Assembly (NCBI GenBank): GCA_020698575.1
Contig: CM036247.1
Coordinates: 7,447,756 to 7,511,755, forward strand
DNA length: 64,000 nucleotides
Reading direction: 5' to 3'
From: Bostrychus sinensis
Lineage: Eukaryota; Chordata; Actinopteri; Gobiiformes; Eleotridae
Part shown: piece by piece, positions 35,697 to 47,787 of the stretch
Position numbering within the stretch: the stretch's first letter is position 1
Layout of the letters: each line of letters opens with the position of its first letter
Translations under genes and position numbers: made by a program
The notes under the pieces: model-generated
What the model was told of the DNA's origin: nothing
Databases searched by the model: none
Seen by the model: the letters and a program-made list of their open reading frames with translations, nothing else

Positions 35697-36752
35697 CGAA
35701 GAAGGACTAAAACTGGACTAAACCAGGACTGAACTAGCTCTAAGCCAGGACTAAAACTGGATTAAACCAGGACTGAACTAGGTCTTAGCCAGGACTAAAA
35801 CTGGACTAAACCAGGACTGAACTAGCTCTAAGCCAGGACTAAATCTAGACTAAACCAGGACTGAACTAGGTCTTACCCAGGACTAAAACTGGACTAAACC
35901 AGGACTAAACTAGCTCTAAGCCAGGACTAAAACTGGACTAAACCAGGACTGAACTAGCTCTAAGCCAGGACTAAATCTAGACTAAACCAGGACTGAACTA
36001 GGTCTTACCCAGGACTAAAACTGGATTAATCAAGACTGTACTAGGACTAAGCCAGGACTAAAACTGGACTAAACCAGGACTGAACTAGGTCTTAGCCAGG
36101 ACTAAATCTAGATTAAACCAAGGCCGAACTAGGTCTATCCCAAGGAAAAAAGCAGGACTAATCTAGGAATAAACCAGGATTTAACCCAGACAAAATCGGA
36201 TATACTGTAAACAAGCACTGAACCAGGACTAACCTAGGACTAAACCACGTCTAATCAAGGACTAAACTGTGCCTAAACCAGGATTAAGCCAGGACTAAGC
36301 CAGGTCTAAACAAGGTGTAAACCAAGAGTAATCCAGGACTAAACCAGGTTTAAACCAGTTCTAAACCAGGACTATTCCAGGACTAAACCAGGTCTAAGCC
36401 AGGACTAAACAAGGTCAAAACCAGGTCTAAACCATGACCAAACCAGTTCTAAATCAGGACTGATCCAAGGCTAAACTAGGTCTAAAAAAGAACTAAACCA
36501 GGTATAAGACAGGACTAAACCAGGTCTAAACAAGGTCTAAACCAGGACTAAACCAGATCTAAACTAGGACTAAACTGTGCCTAAACCTAGACTAAGCTCT
36601 GGTCTAAAATTCAAATTTAAACCATGACCAGAGCAGGACTAAAACAGTGATTACACTTAGCTCCATATTAAACTAAATCAGATCTTACGCCTGAGTACCA
36701 AGAGACCTGCGTACCACCAGTGGCATGTGTCCCACAGTTTGAGAACCACAAC
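35697..36752 (-). repeat. Array C: 11-bp satellite, reverse orientation
   Basis: About 35697-36645 is made of CTAAACCAGGA-type 11-bp monomers (the reverse complement of arrays A and B). It is followed by GTACCACCAGTGGCATGTG and CAGTTTGAGAACCACA, the reverse of the CAGTGGTTCTCAAACTG left flank. In the direction of grik2 transcription it reads CCTGGTTTAG. The opposite flank is not recognisable; the array starts about 235 bp from the M3/S2 exon. Confidence 0.85.
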
Positions 36753-37114
36753 CAATAGAGATTAGATTAGATTAGAGTGTTTTCCTCCTCTACATGATGA
36801 CACTTCCTGAGATGTTGCAGCAGTTGTACCAGTGGTGAAGCTGCCTGCAGGCTTTGTTCTGGGCCTGCAGCAGACACTGATGGATGAGTCCCACAGTAAA
36901 CTTTTATATTAGTTCCAGTTTATATCACAGAGGTTTCTATGAGCCAACATACACTAGGTACCAAATTATTTTAACTGCAATGTCCCGGTCCAGTGGTTCG
37001 CAGACTTTTCACGCCATTGTACCAGCACAGAAAAAAATAAAGATGGCGTTCAAAGTACGATTTCAATAAACTAAAATGAGCAATAACAAGTAAGTAAATT
37101 AAATCAGAAAAAAA

Positions 37115-38568
37115 CAAGACTAAACCAGGACAAAATCTGGGCTAAAACCTGACTAAACCAAGACTGAAGCAGGACTTATTAATCTAGAACTAAACCTGAC
37201 TAAATCCAGACTAAACCAGGACCCATTCAAGATTAATCTAGAACTAAACCAGGTCTAATCCAGGACTAAACAAACCTTAAACCAGGATTAATCTAGAACT
37301 AAACCTAAATCTAAACTAAGCCAGAACCCATTCAAGATAATGTAGAACTAAACCAGGTCTAACCCAGGACTAAACTGTGCTTAAACCAGGATTAATCTAG
37401 AACTAAACCTGCCTAAATCAACACTAAACCAGGACCCAAACAAGATTAATCTAGAACTAAACCAGGTCTCAACCAGGACTAAAGTGAGCTTAAACCAGGA
37501 TTATTCTAGAACTAAACCTGACTAAATCAAGACTAAACCAGGACCCAACCAAGATTAATCTAGAACTAAACCAAGGTCTAATCCAGGACTAAACAAACCT
37601 TAAACCAGGATTAATCTAGAACTAAACCTGGTCTCAACCAGGACTAAAGTGAGCTTAAACCAGGATTAATCTAGAACTAAACCTGACTAAATCAACACTA
37701 AACCAGGACCCAACCAAGATTAATCTAGAACTAAACCAGGTCTCAACCAGGACTAAAGTGAGCTTAAACCAGGATTAATCTAGAACTAAACCTGACTAAA
37801 TCAACACTAAACCAGGACCCAACCAAGATTAATCTAGAACTAAACCAGGTCTAAACCAGGACTAAACAAACCTTAAACCAGGATTAATCTAGAACTAAAC
37901 CTGACTAAATAAAGACTAAACCAGGACCCAACCAAGATTAATCTAGAACTAAACCAGGTCTCAACCAGGACTAAAGTGAGCTTAAACCAGGATTAATCTA
38001 GAACTAAACCTGACTAAATCAAGACTAAACCAGGACCCAACCAAGATTAATCTAGAACTAAACCAGGTCTAATCCAGGACTAAACAAACCTTAAACCAGG
38101 ATTAATCTAGAACTAAACCTGACTAAATAAAGACTAAACCAGGACCCAACCAAGATTAATCTAGAACTAAACCAGGTCTAAACCAGGACTAAACTGTGCT
38201 TAAACCAGGATTAATCTAGAACTAAACCTGACTGAACCAAGACTAAACCAGGACCCAACCAAGATTAATCTAGAACTAAACCAGGTCTAAACCAGGACAA
38301 AACTAACCTTAAACCAGGATTAATCTAGAACTAAACCTGACTGAACCAAGACTAAACCAGGACCCAACCAGGATTAATGTAGCACTAAACCAGGTCTAAA
38401 CTGTGCTTAAACCAGGACTAAGCAGCTGTCTACACTTCAAATTTAAATAACAGGGCAGGACTACAACAGGAATAAAGCTGCCTCTACATTCAACTACATC
38501 AGGACTTGAACTGCAAAAGACTCCTGAGTACCATCAGAGGTACATGTACCACAGTTTGAGAACCACTG
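37115..38568 (-). repeat. Array D: 11-bp satellite with 109-bp higher-order unit
   Basis: Monomers as in array C, reverse orientation, about 37115-38440, ending with CAGTTTGAGAACCACTG at 38568. The landmark GGACCCAACCAAGATTAATC recurs at 37706, 37815, 37924, 38033, 38142, 38251 and 38360, exactly 109 bp apart each time (the last copy reads AAGGATT-like at its end). Confidence 0.95.
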
Positions 38569-39819
38569 ATCTAGTTTATCTCACATTTTTGTTAATAATG
38601 TCAATGTTTTTGAGCCAATCTAATGTCAGAAAAAATAAAATATTAAAATTCTGAACTTGTAAAACCTATTAGTTCCTTATGAGTTTGCTTTAAAATCACT
38701 ATATTCTGCAAAATAGACTTTCCTGAGCTTTCTACCATTCAACAAAGCCCCGCCCACTCCAGGAAGCACTGACCAATCAACAAGCCCTCTACATCCAGTC
38801 TGCTCTCATTCATTTATCCCCCCAAAAAATGGTGTCCATCTCTGCTCCCACTGATTCCTCACAGACATTTTTCATTTTGTAGTAAAATGGCATCATACAA
38901 AAAGTTTAAGGAAGTAAACAGCTTTTTTTCCCCCCCAGTTTCTGTTCAATGGAGCTCTGCTGCCCTCTGCTGGTCTCTATTTATTGTAAACACATTCTTT
39001 AAGTCTAATAATGTTTTTAAAGGTTGTAAAATGTGCAATGCTGGACAAAATTGGTTTAAAAAAAATACAAAAAAGCACATCTAGTCCCTTTACTTAAATT
39101 TGCTAAACAAACTTATATCTGCGTAGTAAAAAAAATGGTTTTATTCGAGGTTGTTGTCGATAAAATGATCGTTCTCCAATCAGACCATGCAGCTGACATA
39201 GGCCTTAGGAGATTCAAAGCCATATTTTGCCTAATAATAATAAATGGGTAAATCTAAAAGGCTGCTTAAATGTTTATATTAACAGTGTTTAATGCGGTAC
39301 GTCGTGATTTTTTTCGGGTCCGGACGGTACGCTGCTGGCAGAGAGGACGACTTATCCGCTCGCTGTCCGGGTGAAAAGGTGCTTTCATGTCAGAGCTCTT
39401 CTGTTTGAGCGGCTTAAGTCATTTGAAGGCAGGGATTTGGCTCATCCACGGAGAGGACGGGGCGGATACAGAGGCAGAGAGCAGGGGGAGGTTAACAAGT
39501 CTCCGAAATCAGAGGCGCTCAATAAAAGGATTCTGCACTTCTCAGAAACTTTACTTTCACACTGAAGTCCCATTAGTGAGCTGACTCAGGCAACATTAAC
39601 ATCGGGACCTTTAGGAGACTTTTCTAACTATTTTTGCTAACTATTCTTTGAAATTTATTCTGGCTCCTTTTATTGTGGGCCAAAGTTATTTTTCAGAATT
39701 ATTTTACTTTAACTTTTATGGGATGTCATATTTTAAAAACAGTGAAAAGTTTCAGGCGACAAAAAATTAAACATTTAGAAACTTTTTGGTCTTGATCCAC
39801 AATTTAGGAACTGTCTAAA

Positions 39820-40955
39820 AAGGGTCTAAGCCAGGACTAAACCAGGTCTAAGCTGGGCCTAAGCCAGGACTAAACCAGGTCTCAGCTAGGTCTAAACCAG
39901 GACTAAGCCAGGACTAAACCAGGTCTAAGTCTAAGCCAGGATTAAACCAGGTCTAAGCTAGGTCTAAGCCAGGACTAAACCGGGTCTCAGCTAGGTCTAA
40001 GCCAGGACTAAGCCAGGACTAAACCAGGTCTAAGTCTAAGCCAGGACTAAACCAGGTCTCAGCTAGGTCTAAGCCAGGACTAAACCAGGTCTCAGCTAGG
40101 TCTAAACCAGGACTAAACCGGGTCTCAGCTAGGTCTAAGCCAGGACTAAACCAGGTCTAAGCTAGGTCTAAACCAGGACTAAGCCAGGACTAAACCGGGT
40201 CTAAGTCTAAGCCAGGACTAAACCAGGTCTCAGCTAGGTCTAAGCCAGGACTAAACCGGGTCTCAGCTAGATCTAAGCCAGGACTAAACCAGGTCTCAGC
40301 TAGGTCTAAGCCAGGACTAAACCAGGTCTAAGCTAGGTCTAAGCCAGGACTAAACCAGGTCTAAGTCTAAGCCAGGACTAAACCAGGTCTAAGCTAGGTC
40401 TAAGCCAGGACTAAACCAGGTCTCAGCTAGGTCTAAGCCAGGACTAAACCAGGTCTCAGCTAGGTCTAAGCCAGGACTAAACCAGGTCTAAGCTAGGTCT
40501 AAACCAGGACTAAGCCAGGACTAAACCGGGTCTAAGTCTAAGCCAGGACTAAACCAGGTCTCAGCTAGGTCTAAGCCAGGACTAAACCGGGTCTCAGCTA
40601 GATCTAAGCCAGGACTAAACCAGGTCTCAGCTAGGTCTAAGCCAGGACTAAACCAGGTCTAAGCTAGGTCTAAGCCAGGACTAAACCAGGTCTAAGTCTA
40701 AGCCAGGACTAAACCAGGTCTAAGCTAGGTCTAAGCCAGGACTAAACCAGGTCTCAGCTAGGTCTAAGCCAGGACTAAACCAGGTCTCAGCTAGGTCTAA
40801 GCCAGGACTAAACCAGGTCTCAGCTAGGTCTAAGCCAGGACTAAACCAGGTCTCAGCTAGGTCTAAGCCAGGACTAAACCAGGTCTACGCTACGCCTAAC
40901 GCAGAACAAAACAAGGACAAAACCAGGTCTAAGTCTAAGCCAGGACTAACCTAAT
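39820..40955 (-). repeat. Array E: 11-bp satellite with 331-bp duplication
   Basis: Mainly a 33-bp (3 x 11) unit, CTAAGCCAGGACTAAACC followed by AGGTCTCAGCTAGGT, with variants. Rare variants recur 331 bp apart: AGATCTAAGCC at about 40269 and 40600, and the GTCTAAGTCTAAGCC junctions at 40197/40528 and 40357/40688. This marks a recent segmental duplication. No hAT-like flank is obvious on either side. Confidence 0.95.
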
Positions 40956-42621
40956 CCTAGTCCTAGGATGGGCCACAATGGTTCCCAAAATGGAACAGTT
41001 TTTTTTGGGAATTGTAGATAATAATCTACAATAGACTGTGATTCTCAGCTGGTGGGTGGGGGCCCTAAAACAGGTCGCAGGGAGGATGAATAAAGTTTCA
41101 GTGTTGAGCTTGTGTTTTTTCAGGATACTGCCTGGACCCAAAGAAAGTGTCCCTGATCTGAACGGGACCATCCCCTTTTGTTCTGAGCGTCTGATTTGTC
41201 AAAAAATTCAGTCCTTATTCTAGTTCCCCCTCTGTCAAAAACACTAGAGTCAATGAATAATTTTCTTCAAATACAAGGTAGAAAAATGTGATTTAATGAA
41301 AATAAGTAGATAGATAGATAGATAATAAGTAGTAGTAGTTGTTATTTTCCCAGGTACAGTTCTTTCTCTCAGTCTATTTATTCATTTATTTATTTTTTAT
41401 TTTTGCAGAATTGCCTTGATAATAATCGCCAATTCAAATATTCTATTTTTAACAATTAATGTTTTGGGACATTCCAGGGGTAAAGCAACAACCAGAGAGT
41501 CGCTGGTTCGAATCTCGCCTATAACACTTACTATACTGTATACAGTTGTGTCTTCTTCATTTAGAGCATGAGAATATGTGGCTGGTTTCTTGTTTATAAT
41601 ACATTTTTTGCAAGATTTTACAATAGCATCACTTTACAAAATTGGCTTGGTAATTATCTTCAAGTATTAAGTTAAGTTGGTGCGTTTCAGTAATGTAACA
41701 TTGCCAATGAATATATTCCTAATTTTAACAATTTGTGTATTTGGGACATTAAAAAATAGAAAAAAAAAGAAAAACATTGGACTTCTATGTACCAAAATTA
41801 CCACTAACATTATCGTCTCCAGGCCTAAAATGACTAATGGCCCTCTGCCTAAACTACAGCAGCACACTCGAGTTGAACTAATATTTGTGTGTGAAATTGA
41901 ACAGTTTTTAATTAAAAGCAGTGTGCGTAATCTTTAAGAGTAATATGTGTGATTTTTACTGTGTAGACTTTAAATCAGAGCAAATCTTAAGCTAATGCAT
42001 GCACTTAATAGCTACATTTTAAGTAATACAAGTTAGCATAAATAAACACAGTCAATTCAGGGCTTCACGTTAGCATTAGCCAATTAGCTCAATGCAGGAA
42101 GAATTTCATTTTGGCTAATACCACAAATACTCCAACTAGCAACTTTGGCAGAAAGAATTTTATACACCTCTCTTAACTTTAGGCATGCATTTCTGTTGCT
42201 CTGCTTGGGTGTTCTGCTCTTTATGATTTGTCGTGCTATGATTTGATAAAGTGCATTGTCAGGTTTTACCTAAGCTCATCAGAAAATGAGCTTAGCCTAG
42301 CTTTCAGAATGATGTCTGTCCATCCTGTTATCCTTTTTTTTAACCCCATGTGACAATTTTACAGTAATGTTATGTTAAAATATCAAAATTTTTTTAGAGC
42401 AAAAGAAAAATGCTGAGTAAATACGCTACAAGTCCAATGTATAAACAATTAAAAAATACTGATTTAAACAAAATAAACAAAAAATAGTGTTTTAAATGAT
42501 GTGACACAAAATGCACTGAGATAAAACTTATTTTGCCAAGGCAAACCTGTTTTTTAATATCTGATAAATGCCTGTCCATTCATAAAACCACATTTAACAT
42601 TTCTTTAAGCTTATTGCATAC

Positions 42622-43362
42622 CAGTGGTTCCCAAAGTGGGGTCCGGGGCCCCCTGGGGGTCCGCAAAGGTACTGCAGGGGGGCCCCCAGAGGCTGTCTAT
42701 GTTAAGCACATATAAAGAAATTGAGTTTGAAATGCACTGTAAAAAACAATGCTGCAAAAACTCAAGGCAACAGGATCCCTCAAGATTTTTGAGTTTTTGT
42801 GATCAACTCAAAATCTCAAGTTTTCAGCAACTAATATTTTTTACTCACCAAAGTTTTGCTCACTATCTTTATTTTTTCCAACTCATCTGACTCCGCTGTT
42901 CAGAAAAAAGTATTATTGATAATAATAAAAACTAAATATACTACATTTAACAAAAGAATAACTTTTTCTGAACACTGTAAGTTGGCTGTAAGATGAGTAA
43001 AAACATAATGATAGAGAGAAAAACTTAAAAATTAGAAAAGTTTTTAGACGTATGAACATCAAATTAAGTGAAAATGTGGAAAACTTGAGATTTTGAGTTG
43101 GACCCAAAAATCTTGAGGGATCCTTTGCCTTGAGTTATTGAGTTTTTGCAGCATTTTATGTATTAGTGTATTTGTTTAAAAACATAACTTTAAAACACTT
43201 TTTAGCCAATAGACAGTGTCTTTTGTAATGTTTTTTATAGAAATATATGGAGAAAAACATGAAAATAAAATTTAGGATCGAGGGAAGTTGTATTGTTGGG
43301 GGTCCACGTGGGATTTTGGTAAATTTAAGGGGCTGTGATGCTCCTGACTTTGGGAATGGCTG
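42622..43362 (+). mobile_element. hAT MITE, family 1, interrupted by a foldback
   Basis: Begins CAGTGGTTCCCAAAGTGGGG and ends GACTTTGGGAATGGCTG. Flanks TTGCATAC and TTGTATAC (42614-42621 and 43363-43370) match at 7 of 8. Removing the nested 434 bp leaves 307 bp, close to the 304-bp copy at 8074-8377. Confidence 0.9.
42735..43168. mobile_element. Foldback element nested in a hAT MITE
   Basis: Starts CACTGTAAAAAACAATGCTG and ends GCAGCATTTTATGTATTAGTG. The arms include AACTCAAGGCAACAGGATCC facing GGATCCTTTGCCTTGAGTT, and CAACTCAAAATCTCAAG facing CTTGAGATTTTGAGTTG. The inner halves also pair, so it can fold for about 180 bp per arm. Confidence 0.9.
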
Positions 43363-43489
43363 TTGTATACTATAAAAAATACACAAAAACTCCAGTCATT
43401 AAATTGTGGCTATAGTAAAAACACTAATTGTCAAGCAGCTTTTGACAAAGACTAGCCATGGTGCCAGTGATCAAAAAAGTAAATGTATA

Positions 43490-43635
43490 GCCCTGAATAT
43501 ATTGGTAAAAGAATGCAGAGGTTGGAGCAGACCTAGAGGAAGACCAAAGAGGAGATTAATGGATATAGTGAAGTTAGTTTGTGTGAGAGAAGACGATGCA
43601 GAGGAGAGATGGAAGCACTGTGGCTTCAAATAAAG
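43490..43635 (+). pseudogene. LINE ORF2 C-terminal remnant
   Basis: The frame contains GWSRPRGRPKRRLMDIVK and REDDAEERWKH, a C-terminal motif common in fish non-LTR retrotransposon polymerases. Only about 45 residues remain and the upstream domains are gone. Confidence 0.75.
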
Positions 43636-44795
43636 TAAATATCAAGACTATAATGAATCTCCTTGCGACCCACAACTAGAAAGTAATATCTCTGAGCATC
43701 CACGATCAATAGAATAATTTTAAGCTGTGCTATGTCAAGAGGGGTGTCTAAAAACATAATTTTTGCAGTGTCTTCAATTACACCAATATAAATCAAAATG
43801 ACGCTGCCCACTTTGTCCTTTCACCAAAACACATTCTTTACGTCTGTGGAGCAGTAGACCGTCTTACCCTCGGTCCACCACCAAAAACTACAGCGTTAAA
43901 GAGCAAAAAGAGCAACCCTGAGAGAAACAGAGGCTGGTTGGGGGCTGACTGTCATGTACCCAAGGCAACGTCATGAGCTGGGGAGGACGTCCCACACTTT
44001 TCTGGGGGACGGGGGCCACCAGAGCGGGGCACAGGGGAGCTCTGTGCATGGGAGCCCCACACTAACCCAAGCCCACCGCCACATCTTCTCAACCAGCAAC
44101 TCTGAGAAATCTTTTAATTACACAATGCCGACCGTTTTATGCAAGAATCTGTGAAAATGTAAACTTACTCTAGTGGGTCGTAAAAATGCTATCATACTTA
44201 TACTAATACTTTACACACTTTAAAATTGATGCAAGAGACAAAAAAATATCTGTAAAAAGAGATTGATATTTAGAAATTTAGGGATATTAGTAACCATGCA
44301 GTAAGTCATGGCATGCAACCGGCCAAACATTAGTTATTCATAATATTATGTTAATATTAAAACTCCCAGTAGTGTCTGGGCAGCAGCAAGTATCCAGTCA
44401 TTTAAATTACATGCATCAGGTTTAACACCACACACAAGCTTTCTCTAGCTGTCCTGCAGTGGCTCTTTTAAAATTAAGGATTGTTAAAAATGATACTAGG
44501 ACTAATGGTGCATTCATGCGGTCCTTGGAAACTTGGGAAAGCATTTTTATGAGTTCAAAAGAACACCTGCACTCAGGAACCTGCTGCCTGACTTCCTCAC
44601 CTGAAGACATCTGCTTCACGGACAGTTGATTCATTAATTTGTGTTTTTTTCCATCAGCTCTTTGACAAAATGTTGCTATTAATATGAAGTTTACTAAAAG
44701 CTGTGGCTTGCATAAAAAGAACAGAATATATTTAGAAATGCTAATCACTGCCGTTAATTTTAATTTCCCCTAATGTCCAAGCTCTTTGGCTAAAG

Positions 44796-45107
44796 CAGGG
44801 GTGTCCAAACTATGGCCCGGGGGCCAAATACGGCCCGCAGACTATTTTTTATTGGCCCTCGGACTTCACTCACAACTGGCCCAAATTGCCACAGATAGCA
44901 CTTTTTACTGCAAGGTTTGAAACCCAGGTAAAAAACTTCATTTGTATGAGCTGTACCTGGCTTTAAGAAAGAAAAAAATGGAAATTCGTGGCTGGTGGCG
45001 CAAAAAAAAAGCAACGTCTTCTTTTGTGGTGATGCAGAATATGGCGCCTCCTGCACATATATTCTTCAGTATGTGGCCCTCAAGGAAAAAAAGTTTGGAC
45101 ACCCCTG
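44796..45107 (+). mobile_element. hAT MITE, family 4, intact with perfect target duplication
   Basis: 312 bp with 16-bp exact terminal inverted repeats (CAGGGGTGTCCAAACT and AGTTTGGACACCCCTG region) and GGCTAAAG on both sides (44788-44795 and 45108-45115). The good state of the ends suggests a young insertion. No transposase. Confidence 0.95.
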
Positions 45108-46028
45108 GGCTAAAGCTATATTTGCAAAATGTATTAATGTTCAGCTTTTCAGTAATGAGAAGGCTAACATTAAACTGCTGTGGTAAACGCTAATTAATAA
45201 CATCACTGACCAAAAACTTTGTTGCTCTACATGTGATGACGTTAATATCCTCAGTTTCCGAGATAAAAGCACATGAACATAAAGTTGGGAAAACCTGAGG
45301 ACCACACGAATGCAGCATATAGCAATACAGGCACAAAATAACAAGATATCGATATACACAAAACATCCTTTCTCATAAAATGTCTTCTGACACGCTTGGG
45401 ATTTGAACCAGGTCTTTAAAATAAATACATCAATACAATACATATACTTTAAATTATAAAGTCTATTATAACTTCCAAAATGTCTTCAGCTCCGGTGTCA
45501 CATTCAGTTCAAGTAAAAGTCTGAAGCCACAAAGTCACAGTGTTTAAATAATTTGAATGCCTGGACCCTTTGCAGCTGTGTTATTAAATCTATGTTGCAT
45601 ACTGGAAGAAATGAGTCTTACTTTGACCATGCATTTTAAAGGCAAACATGCCACTTTGTAAAAACTCTGGTTGTTTTATTGAGAAGATATGGCACTGCTT
45701 TGTAACCACACAGGCAGGGTTAGGGGCAGAGTATCACTAAGATCGCATTCAACCTCCATCCATCTCAGGTGTCCTGGGGCACTTACCTGATTGGGCCATA
45801 GACACATTATTACTGACAGACATTAGAACAACCCATTCACTTAAAAATGTATGGCCTTTAATAAGTTATACCTAATTTAAAATGTAGTAGAGTAAGAGCC
45901 AGCCAAACAAACTCTTTTCCTATTCTATACAAAGAATCCCTTTGTTTGACTTTCATTTCTATGGGCAGAACAAACACAGGCGGAGTAACCAATCAGAGAA
46001 ACGAACCTGCACGCTTAGGAAGAATAGG

Positions 46029-46817
46029 GGTTATGCGCTAACTACTTCTGCATTCGACTAAACGGAAGGATCCACTTCAAGTCACAGCTTGTAAGCGAGC
46101 AGCCGGACATGGGCAGCTTCAGAAAACATATTTATGTCTTACACATCGCAAAATAAAATCACCAAACTAAAGTTGCAATGGACTAACGCAGTTGTATCCT
46201 TCAAACAAGGGTTTTAGCATTTGTGTGTTATTTGTTTCTCTAATCGCTGAGCGCGGAGGTGGGATATTGTTGAGTCAATCACCCGGCGCACTTTATTTCA
46301 ACGAATATAAAGCACACAGCAAGTTAAATTACGTGATACTTAATCGCAAACAACACTACTGCCCATTTTAGCACAGTCTTAATTTATTATACACCTATTA
46401 AGGGACTTTGACGTATTTATTAATTTCTACACTCCAAGGCTACAACCGTTGTTTTGAAGCCGCTTTCACAGCTCTTCTGTGGCGTTTTCAGATGTTTTTG
46501 TGCACACTGTGGCTGTTTTTGGTCGCATACTTTAGTAAAATGTGATGTGATGGCTTTAGTTAATTGACGCAACAAGATTCCCGTCTCTGCGCTCAGCAAT
46601 TAGGTAAATATTTAACACACAAATGCTAAAACCCTTGTTTGAAGGATAAAACTGTGTTAGACCATTGCATTGTTAGTTTGGTGATTTTATTTAGCGATGT
46701 GTAAGACATAAATATGTTTTTTGAACCCGCCCTTGTCCGGCTGCTCGCTTACAAGCTGTGACCAGAAGTGGATCATTCCGTTTAGCTGAATGCAGATGAA
46801 CTTGAAGCGCATAACCC
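46029..46817. repeat. Large inverted repeat, about 225-bp arms
   Basis: The left arm (46029-46256) and right arm (46591-46817) pair over their length: GGTTATGCGC with GCGCATAACC, CTTGTAAGCGAGCAGCCGGA with CCGGCTGCTCGCTTACAAG, and TTCAAACAAGGGTTTTAGCA with TGCTAAAACCCTTGTTTGAA. The spacer is about 335 bp. Flanked by the family sequence also present at 16160-16640, so it is probably the middle of one DNA element spanning about 45970-47900. Confidence 0.9.
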
Positions 46818-46849
46818 ATATTGTTGCCAGTTTTGCCATCAATGTTTGT

Positions 46850-47110
46850 GTGTATATAATAATGGTAATGTAGTGTATAGAATTCATTTTTTTATGGACC
46901 TGAAATCGGTAGAGATATGTATGAGTGCTGGTACACTATGGTAATAACGGGTGGGCAGGTGTATATATACTAGAAGGTGCGTATATAATGTATGTAATGT
47001 AGTATATTGAATTTAACTTCTGTGTGGCCCCAAAATCTGTATGGACGAGCAGGTGCTGGTACACTTATGGTAATAATGGGTGGGCAAGATGTATGTACTA
47101 AAAGGGGTTT
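46850..47110 (+). repeat. 128-bp tandem duplication
   Basis: The segment ending GTGCTGGTACAC, then GGTAATAA.GGGTGGGCA, occurs twice with its landmark at 46925 and 47053. Confidence 0.8.
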
Positions 47111-47469
47111 TAGATAGTTTTATAGTATATAATTAGATCAATGTTCAATGTGCTGTATGACATTCTCCTATTTCCCTCAACCCTTGGGACAATGGATGGA
47201 AATTAGCATTCTTGTTAAAATCCGGTATGTTTACATTCATGCTATATATGCCTGTCTGTTCATTAACATGCACTGTCCCGTTTAAATAAATAAATAAATA
47301 AATAAATAAATGTTTGCTGTATTATTAGCAACTGTGTACATTTGTTTGAATGTTTTGCTACGATGGACGTAAATGGGACTTTACTGTTGTTAAAATGGCA
47401 ACAAGACGAAGAAAAAAGTCCCACAGAGGACTGAACAACAACAAAGACTTCAGCAGAACCAACAGGTGA

Positions 47470-47787
47470 TGGTGGCGCAGTGGGTTAAGCATTCGCCCAG
47501 CAATCGGAGGGTAGCCGGTTCGAATCCCATCTGAAGCGCATACTGTTGTTGTGTCCCTGGGCAAGACACTTCACCCACCTTGCCTGTGTGAATGTGTTAG
47601 TGTGGCTGTGTTTGGTGGTGGTCGGAGGGGCCGTTGGCGCAGATTGGCAGCCACGCTTCCGTCAGTCTGCCCCAGGGCAGCTGTGGCGACAGAAGTAGTG
47701 ACTGAGGAGTGAATGAATAATTGATCAATTGTAAAGCGTCTTTGAGTGTCCAAAAAAGCGCTATATAAATTTGATGAATTATTATTA
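47470..47787 (+). repeat. Full-length tRNA-derived SINE
   Basis: Has a tRNA-like RNA polymerase III promoter: A box region TGGCGCAGTGGGTTAAGC and B box GGTTCGAATCC, spaced as in a tRNA gene. Then come the body CCTGGGCAAGACACTTCACC and TCAGTCTGCCCCAGGGCAGC and the tail GCGCTATATAAATTTGATG(ATT)n. It interrupts a DNA repeat whose uninterrupted copy is at 16160-16640. It is a SINE head, not a functional tRNA. Confidence 0.92.

Noticed and set aside
32571..40955. Regular short repeats that might suggest a CRISPR array
   Set aside because: Units are directly adjacent with no unique spacers and the context is a vertebrate intron, so they are satellites and minisatellites.
38945..44070. Possible complementary sequence for Q/R editing: TGGAGCTCTGC (about 38949) and GGAGCTCTGTGCATGG (about 44037)
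   Set aside because: Only 8-9 consecutive bases could pair with the exon around the Q/R codon, which is expected by chance in 13 kb. No extended duplex seen by eye.
47470..47545. tRNA gene
   Set aside because: A and B boxes are present but the acceptor stem does not close and the sequence runs into a SINE body repeated elsewhere in the window.
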